DNA from: Chitinophagaceae bacterium | Lineage (GTDB): Bacteria; Bacteroidota; Bacteroidia; Chitinophagales; Chitinophagaceae | Direction: 5' to 3' | Length of the DNA stretch: 9,366 nt | NCBI GenBank assembly: GCA_003151295.1 | Contig: PLXD01000141.1 | Span: forward strand, 1 to 9,366 | In this document: one piece after another, positions 5,799-9,366 of the stretch | Layout of the letters: every line of letters starts with the position of its first letter | How positions within the stretch are numbered: the stretch's first letter is position 1 | Translations under genes and position numbers: made by a program | Notes under the pieces: generated by a model | Seen by the model: only the letters and a program-made list of their open reading frames with translations | What the model was told of the DNA's origin: nothing | Databases searched by the model: none

Positions 5799-7835
5799 TC
5801 ACGGGAAGGAACTGCGCAGGGAATCCGGAATGAGCTTCCTGCCTGTCGTCAATTTCTCACTCCGCCGCCGGAATTTCCCGAACGCAATATCCAAAAGCGC
5901 TTGGTTGGGATCGTCCGTAACGGGTTCCTCGTTCATATCCTTTGACAGCCTGAAAAGGTGGCCGCTGTTTAAATGGTATTCACCCATGATAAAATCGACC
6001 TGGTCAGTCTTGGTCTGTATCATAGGATAGGCGTGAATATTACGGAATCCTCTGGCCGTATCCAGGCCGGTACCCATCCATTGCGATCCGGCAGGTCGTC
6101 TGATGCCATAGGAATGATGCAAAAATGCCAGCAGGGAAGGTGTGATGTCAAAATGCGTGGATACCGAAAGAAAGATTGTTGTCCTTTTCAGGAGCGGCGA
6201 GAACAGGATCAGGGGCACATGGTAGCGATCAATTTTATTCCTCATAGGTATTTCCGGCATCCGGTGATCCCCGGTAATGAGGAAAATGGTATTTTTATAG
6301 TCCGCCCTTTTAGCGTAAGCAGCAAAAAAAGTGCGTAAGGCATCGTCCGTATAGAGGATACTGGCATATTGATCTTTAAAATTACGATGTTCATTTTTTT
6401 TCGCTTCGTCGAACCCCAGTTGGTTCATCCGTATTTCAAACTGCTGAAAATATTTATCGGGTTCATTGATCTTAAAAGGACTGTGGGTCGAGACCGTCAG
6501 GATCACGCTTAATTGCGGTTGAGCGGCATTGGACGCCCTTGTATCCAGGTAACGGCGAAATAGTTCCTTGTCGTTATACCCCCACGAAAAACCGTTGTTT
6601 GCCGGAAGCTTCGTATAACCTGCCGGAAAGGATTTTCCATCATTTAATTCATCGATACCATTCTTTTGCAAGAAGACATCCATATTATCGAAATGAGCGT
6701 CCCCTCCATAATAAAAGGAGGAATGGTAGCCGCTCTTTTTAAGCACATTGATCAAAGACAGATGGTTTGGCATCGCGTCGCCCATCTCCAGGAATCCATT
6801 TTTACCGAAAGGCAGGGACGCCAGCAGGGAAGGCAATACGGCAAAAGTCCGCCCCCCTTCGCTCAAAAAATTCTTCCAGTACAAGCTCTGTCCTGCCAGA
6901 GAATCGGTGAAAGGGGTGAAATTTCCCAGGTAAGCACCCTCATTCGTAAATGCCCTGCCCAGACCTTCCACTAATAGGATGACGATATTCGGAGGGGGCA
7001 AACCGGTATTAAAGTTCTGAGCCTTATTCTGAACCTTATCAAAGAAAGGCGACAACACATCTTTTGTACTGTCTCCATGAAAAAAGGGATAGGCTGCTTC
7101 ATCCGGGTATTGGAATTCCGCAGCCCGGCCTTCTTTGCCCGTCGCATCTTCGATATAATAATCTGCATAGATATCGGTTTCGTTCTCTTCCGGGAAAAAA
7201 TGGTCCAGGGATTGCCGGAAAAAATAATCCGGCTTATTCAGGACCAGGTTGGCGGCAAAATCAGATTGAAAGGGGCCGTGGCGAAGAAGGGCAGACGGGC
7301 CGGCGATGATTACGATCACCGACAATGCGGGCAATAGCAGGGCCGGTAAAAGCGGTATGCGAATGCGCTTAAATGTCCAAAGGAGTAATACGACCAACAA
7401 ACCGATCATAGCCATGAAAATGAGTATCGTGCCGACAGTAATGCCGCCGGAGGCGCCGACTGTCTGTTTTATATCCTTCCATGAGTAGCCGTAAAGATCG
7501 GCTCCCAGTAAAACCAGCGCCGTAGAAAAATACCTGATCAGCATCGTATGAATCAATACCAATAAGATGATCGTTATGCTCGCTATCCATTTTGCCAGGC
7601 GCACTGACAAAAGGCAACAACCCATAAAAGGAAGGAGGAGCCACCCGTAGGCGCCCGCCCAAAACACGCCATCATTGAGAAGTTTATAGAAGAACAAGGA
7701 TCCCGCATCGGCCCTGATCCCGGGGGAAGATGTATTGACCAGGAATTCGTAGCTGCTTAAAGCAATGATCACCAGCAGCCATACCAGGGATATGGCCGCG
7801 AATAAACGAACTGCTATTTTAACTTTGTCTAACAT
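5799..7835 (-). CDS. LtaS/OpgB-like phospho-transferase (sulfatase/alkaline-phosphatase superfamily)
   Basis: Inner-membrane enzyme of 678 residues. Five hydrophobic segments lie at about 10-29, 52-77, 83-105, 130-153 and 161-180, followed by a linker and, from about 282, a periplasmic LTA-synthase-type sulfatase domain. Catalytic features: NIVILLVEGLGR with Glu290 as metal ligand, GGRTFAVLPSLLASLP with Thr330 as the nucleophile, THSPF with His451, ITGDHRMPEIP with Asp523 and His524 as ligands, and THFDITPSLLAF at 560-571. All key residues of an active transferase are present. In Gram-positives LtaS polymerises glycerol phosphate; Gram-negative relatives such as OpgB and, more distantly, BcsG put phosphoglycerol or phosphoethanolamine on glycans. 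With a processive glycosyltransferase 61 bp upstream, decoration of that glycan is the likely role; substrate and donor are inferred. ATG 7835 is used; a 10-bp duplication just before it creates an out-of-frame ATG. Confidence 0.93.
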   Translation of the reverse strand: MLDKVKIAVRLFAAISLVWLLVIIALSSYEFLVNTSSPGIRADAGSLFFYKLLNDGVFWAGAYGWLLLPFMGCCLLSVRLAKWIASITIILLVLIHTMLIRYFSTALVLLGADLYGYSWKDIKQTVGASGGITVGTILIFMAMIGLLVVLLLWTFKRIRIPLLPALLLPALSVIVIIAGPSALLRHGPFQSDFAANLVLNKPDYFFRQSLDHFFPEENETDIYADYYIEDATGKEGRAAEFQYPDEAAYPFFHGDSTKDVLSPFFDKVQNKAQNFNTGLPPPNIVILLVEGLGRAFTNEGAYLGNFTPFTDSLAGQSLYWKNFLSEGGRTFAVLPSLLASLPFGKNGFLEMGDAMPNHLSLINVLKKSGYHSSFYYGGDAHFDNMDVFLQKNGIDELNDGKSFPAGYTKLPANNGFSWGYNDKELFRRYLDTRASNAAQPQLSVILTVSTHSPFKINEPDKYFQQFEIRMNQLGFDEAKKNEHRNFKDQYASILYTDDALRTFFAAYAKRADYKNTIFLITGDHRMPEIPMRNKIDRYHVPLILFSPLLKRTTIFLSVSTHFDITPSLLAFLHHSYGIRRPAGSQWMGTGLDTARGFRNIHAYPMIQTKTDQVDFIMGEYHLNSGHLFRLSKDMNEEPVTDDPNQALLDIAFGKFRRRSEKLTTGRKLIPDSLRSSFP

Positions 7836-7845
7836 TGTCCAACAT
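7826..7845 (-). repeat. 10-bp tandem duplication covering the start codon of the LtaS-like gene
   Basis: On the minus strand ATGTTGGACA (7845-7836) is followed immediately by ATGTTAGACA (7835-7826), differing at one base. The second copy carries the start codon and the first three codons of the LtaS-like gene. The first copy's ATG is one frame off and reads only eight codons before TAA inside the gene. Confidence 0.6.
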
Positions 7846-7896
7846 ATAATTTCTCTGACGATGATAAAACGGTCTTCCTGGCGATCGTGAAATGAT

Positions 7897-9321
7897 TCAG
7901 GTTTTTTTGGTCACAAAACCCTGCCGGGTCATCTCTCCCCAACTGTTCTTTTTCCGTAACAAATCGATGTTCCCCCTGATGGCGGACCACACTACGAAGG
8001 GATGGAACAGAAAGGGCTCCAACAGGGCCGTGAGCACCAATCGCAGGATGTCTTTCGACTGTTTGTACTGGTTATAGGTCAGGACCTCCATGAGAATGGC
8101 AAATATGGAATACAGGAACCCGAAGCAAATGATGAAACCCAGCAAAGCAAAGAAAACGGGCCAGTTGATATACCCAAGCAGGGCCGACAAAAAAAGCCCG
8201 ATGATCCCGGTAAATTCGACAACCGGAGCCAAAAGTTCGAAGAACAGCCAATAAGGATAGCTCAGCATTCCCAGGAGCCTGTAACGGGGATTGAAGAACA
8301 TGACCTTATGAAAACGGAGCGTTTCGATGGTGCCTCTTGTCCAGCGGTTGCGTTGCCGTCCAAGTATCTTATAAGATACGGGCGCTTCCGTCCAGCAAAG
8401 AGGATCGGGAATACAGGTCACTTTATAAGGCTCTTTTCTCTCTTCCATATATCTGCGCATACGGACCACCAGCTCCATATCTTCTCCTACCGTTTTGTGG
8501 TTGTAACCGCCGCAGGCGATCACGATCTCTTTTTCAAATGCGCCGAAGGCGCCGGAAATCAATAGCAATCCGTTCAGCCTGCTCCAGGCCATACGTCCCA
8601 GCAGAAAGGCACGTATATATTCGAGGGCTTGCACCCGGGGAAGGAATTGATCGGGGAGGTTGACTTTTTCCAGCCTCCCGTTCCGGATCAGGCAGGAATT
8701 TGCAATCCGGACTACCCCACCGGAAGCAATGACGCGGAAACCCGTTTCTTCCAGGAAGGGCTTAGCCATTTTCAGCAGGGCATCCTGCTCCAGTATGCAG
8801 TCCACGTCTATGCATACGATATAAGGCTTGCCTGCAATATTGATTCCTACATTGAGCGCATCCGCCTTACCGCCGTTCTCTTTATCTACTACGATGAGTT
8901 TATGGAAAACAGGGTTGGCGCTTTTATATACGCCCCTGACCTTTTGGGTGGCTATCTGCTGGTGTACGAAGAAATCGATCTTATGGAGGTCGTATTCTGC
9001 GATCATTTTCTGCAGGGAATCATCTTTACTCCCGTCATTGATGATGATCACTTCCAGGTTATTATAATGGATAGACAGGAGCGACCTTATATTATCGACG
9101 ACCGTGGCAGCTTCGTTATAAGCCGGCGCCAATATGCTCATCCCCGGTGCGTTTGCAGAAACCGCCAGGATCCTGTAATCCGTGAACCGGTTTGCCCGGA
9201 GATAATGGCGGACTGCGCCAACAGCAAATAACCCGATGAAAAGATAAAATCCGAGCAGGACAATAGAATATAGTAAAATGCCATAGTAGAAAAAGTCAAA
9301 TATTATTTTTTGCCAACTCAT
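7897..9321 (-). CDS. Processive family-2 glycosyltransferase (PgaC/BcsA/hyaluronan-synthase type)
   Basis: Inner-membrane polysaccharide synthase of 474 residues, close to the size of PgaC/IcaA-type enzymes. An N-terminal membrane segment (about 10-35) precedes the GT-A domain: MSILAPAYNEAATV (61-74), VIIINDGSKDD with Asp96, ENGGKADALNVG (148-159), the metal-binding DVD at 172-174, the GED motif with the catalytic Asp281 (HKTVGEDMEL), and QRNRW at 323-327, which fits the Q(Q/R)xRW signature of processive synthases. Three or more C-terminal membrane segments follow (about 351-412, plus 426-446). No PilZ domain, so no direct c-di-GMP site is seen, and no PgaD-like partner lies in the window. 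Motifs cannot separate beta-1,6-GlcNAc, cellulose-like or hyaluronan-like products. Its start overlaps the preceding gene's stop (ATGA), and the LtaS-like gene lies 61 bp downstream, so the group is an operon. Confidence 0.93.
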   Translation of the reverse strand: MSWQKIIFDFFYYGILLYSIVLLGFYLFIGLFAVGAVRHYLRANRFTDYRILAVSANAPGMSILAPAYNEAATVVDNIRSLLSIHYNNLEVIIINDGSKDDSLQKMIAEYDLHKIDFFVHQQIATQKVRGVYKSANPVFHKLIVVDKENGGKADALNVGINIAGKPYIVCIDVDCILEQDALLKMAKPFLEETGFRVIASGGVVRIANSCLIRNGRLEKVNLPDQFLPRVQALEYIRAFLLGRMAWSRLNGLLLISGAFGAFEKEIVIACGGYNHKTVGEDMELVVRMRRYMEERKEPYKVTCIPDPLCWTEAPVSYKILGRQRNRWTRGTIETLRFHKVMFFNPRYRLLGMLSYPYWLFFELLAPVVEFTGIIGLFLSALLGYINWPVFFALLGFIICFGFLYSIFAILMEVLTYNQYKQSKDILRLVLTALLEPFLFHPFVVWSAIRGNIDLLRKKNSWGEMTRQGFVTKKT

Positions 9322-9366
9322 GCTGCTTTTTCACTTTTTGCCTGCCTGATAATTTCATTCCATGGA
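9318..9366 (-). CDS. C-terminal 15 codons of an upstream gene, translationally overlapped with the glycosyltransferase
   Basis: On the minus strand a frame open from the right edge reads PWNEIIRQAKSEKAA and stops at TGA (9320-9318), which overlaps the glycosyltransferase ATG as ATGA. The other two frames also run only to stops near here, but only this one gives the classic 4-bp overlap and a charged, helix-like C-terminus. The protein's identity cannot be told from 15 residues. The overlap suggests translational coupling with the glycosyltransferase and therefore a pathway partner. Confidence 0.55.
   Translation of the reverse strand, partial: PWNEIIRQAKSEKAA

Noticed and set aside
8002..9231. 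Long plus-strand frames (187 and 200 codons) opposite the glycosyltransferase
   Set aside because: They are antisense to a gene with complete catalytic motifs; their translations are His/Arg/Gly/Asp-rich shadow sequence with no domain character.
1..9366. tRNA, rRNA, CRISPR array, insertion sequence or integration site
   Set aside because: No spaced repeats, transposase, terminal inverted repeats, tRNA-like cloverleaf or rRNA sequence was seen on reading both strands.

Overview
The window looks like chromosomal DNA of a Bacteroidota bacterium, probably from the Chitinophagaceae or a close relative. The reasons are the type of duplicated-core MacB/FtsX permease at the left end, the almost complete lack of Shine-Dalgarno sequences before the starts (leaders are AT-rich instead), moderate GC, and the protein families present. 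The family-level placement is inference; no rRNA or marker gene is present.

Left part (1-2931). A minus-strand ABC-transporter permease of the MacB/FtsX class runs off the left edge. Its reading frame is complete across the window except for one in-frame TAG at 597-599, so it is either a pseudogene, a recent nonsense mutant or a sequencing error. Divergent from it, across about 270 bp, is an intact M20-family amidohydrolase (1397-2587) with all its metal-ligand motifs. Convergent with that is a small secreted Cys/His-containing protein (2623-2931) resembling the DUF5818-type families.

Right part (2932-9366). After an intergenic region of about 300 bp with an AT-rich palindrome and an 11-bp tandem repeat, two plus-strand genes follow: a TPR plus YaiO-type outer-membrane beta-barrel protein, and a membrane-anchored protein of about 400 residues whose family I cannot name. 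Facing them on the minus strand are a processive family-2 glycosyltransferase (PgaC/BcsA/hyaluronan-synthase type), an LtaS/OpgB-like phospho-transferase with five predicted membrane segments, and, at the right edge, the last 15 codons of an upstream gene that overlaps the glycosyltransferase start by ATGA. The minus-strand group ends at a small GC hairpin with a T-rich tail in the 72-bp convergent gap.

Taken together, the right part reads as a surface-polysaccharide locus. The glycosyltransferase would polymerise and extrude a glycan across the inner membrane. The LtaS-like enzyme would add phospho-substituents to it in the periplasm. The TPR/beta-barrel protein would be its outer-membrane exit, in a layout parallel to PgaA. 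The anchored protein of unknown function would act on or assist the process in the periplasm. This arrangement is inferred from domains and neighbourhood; no substrate can be read from the sequence.
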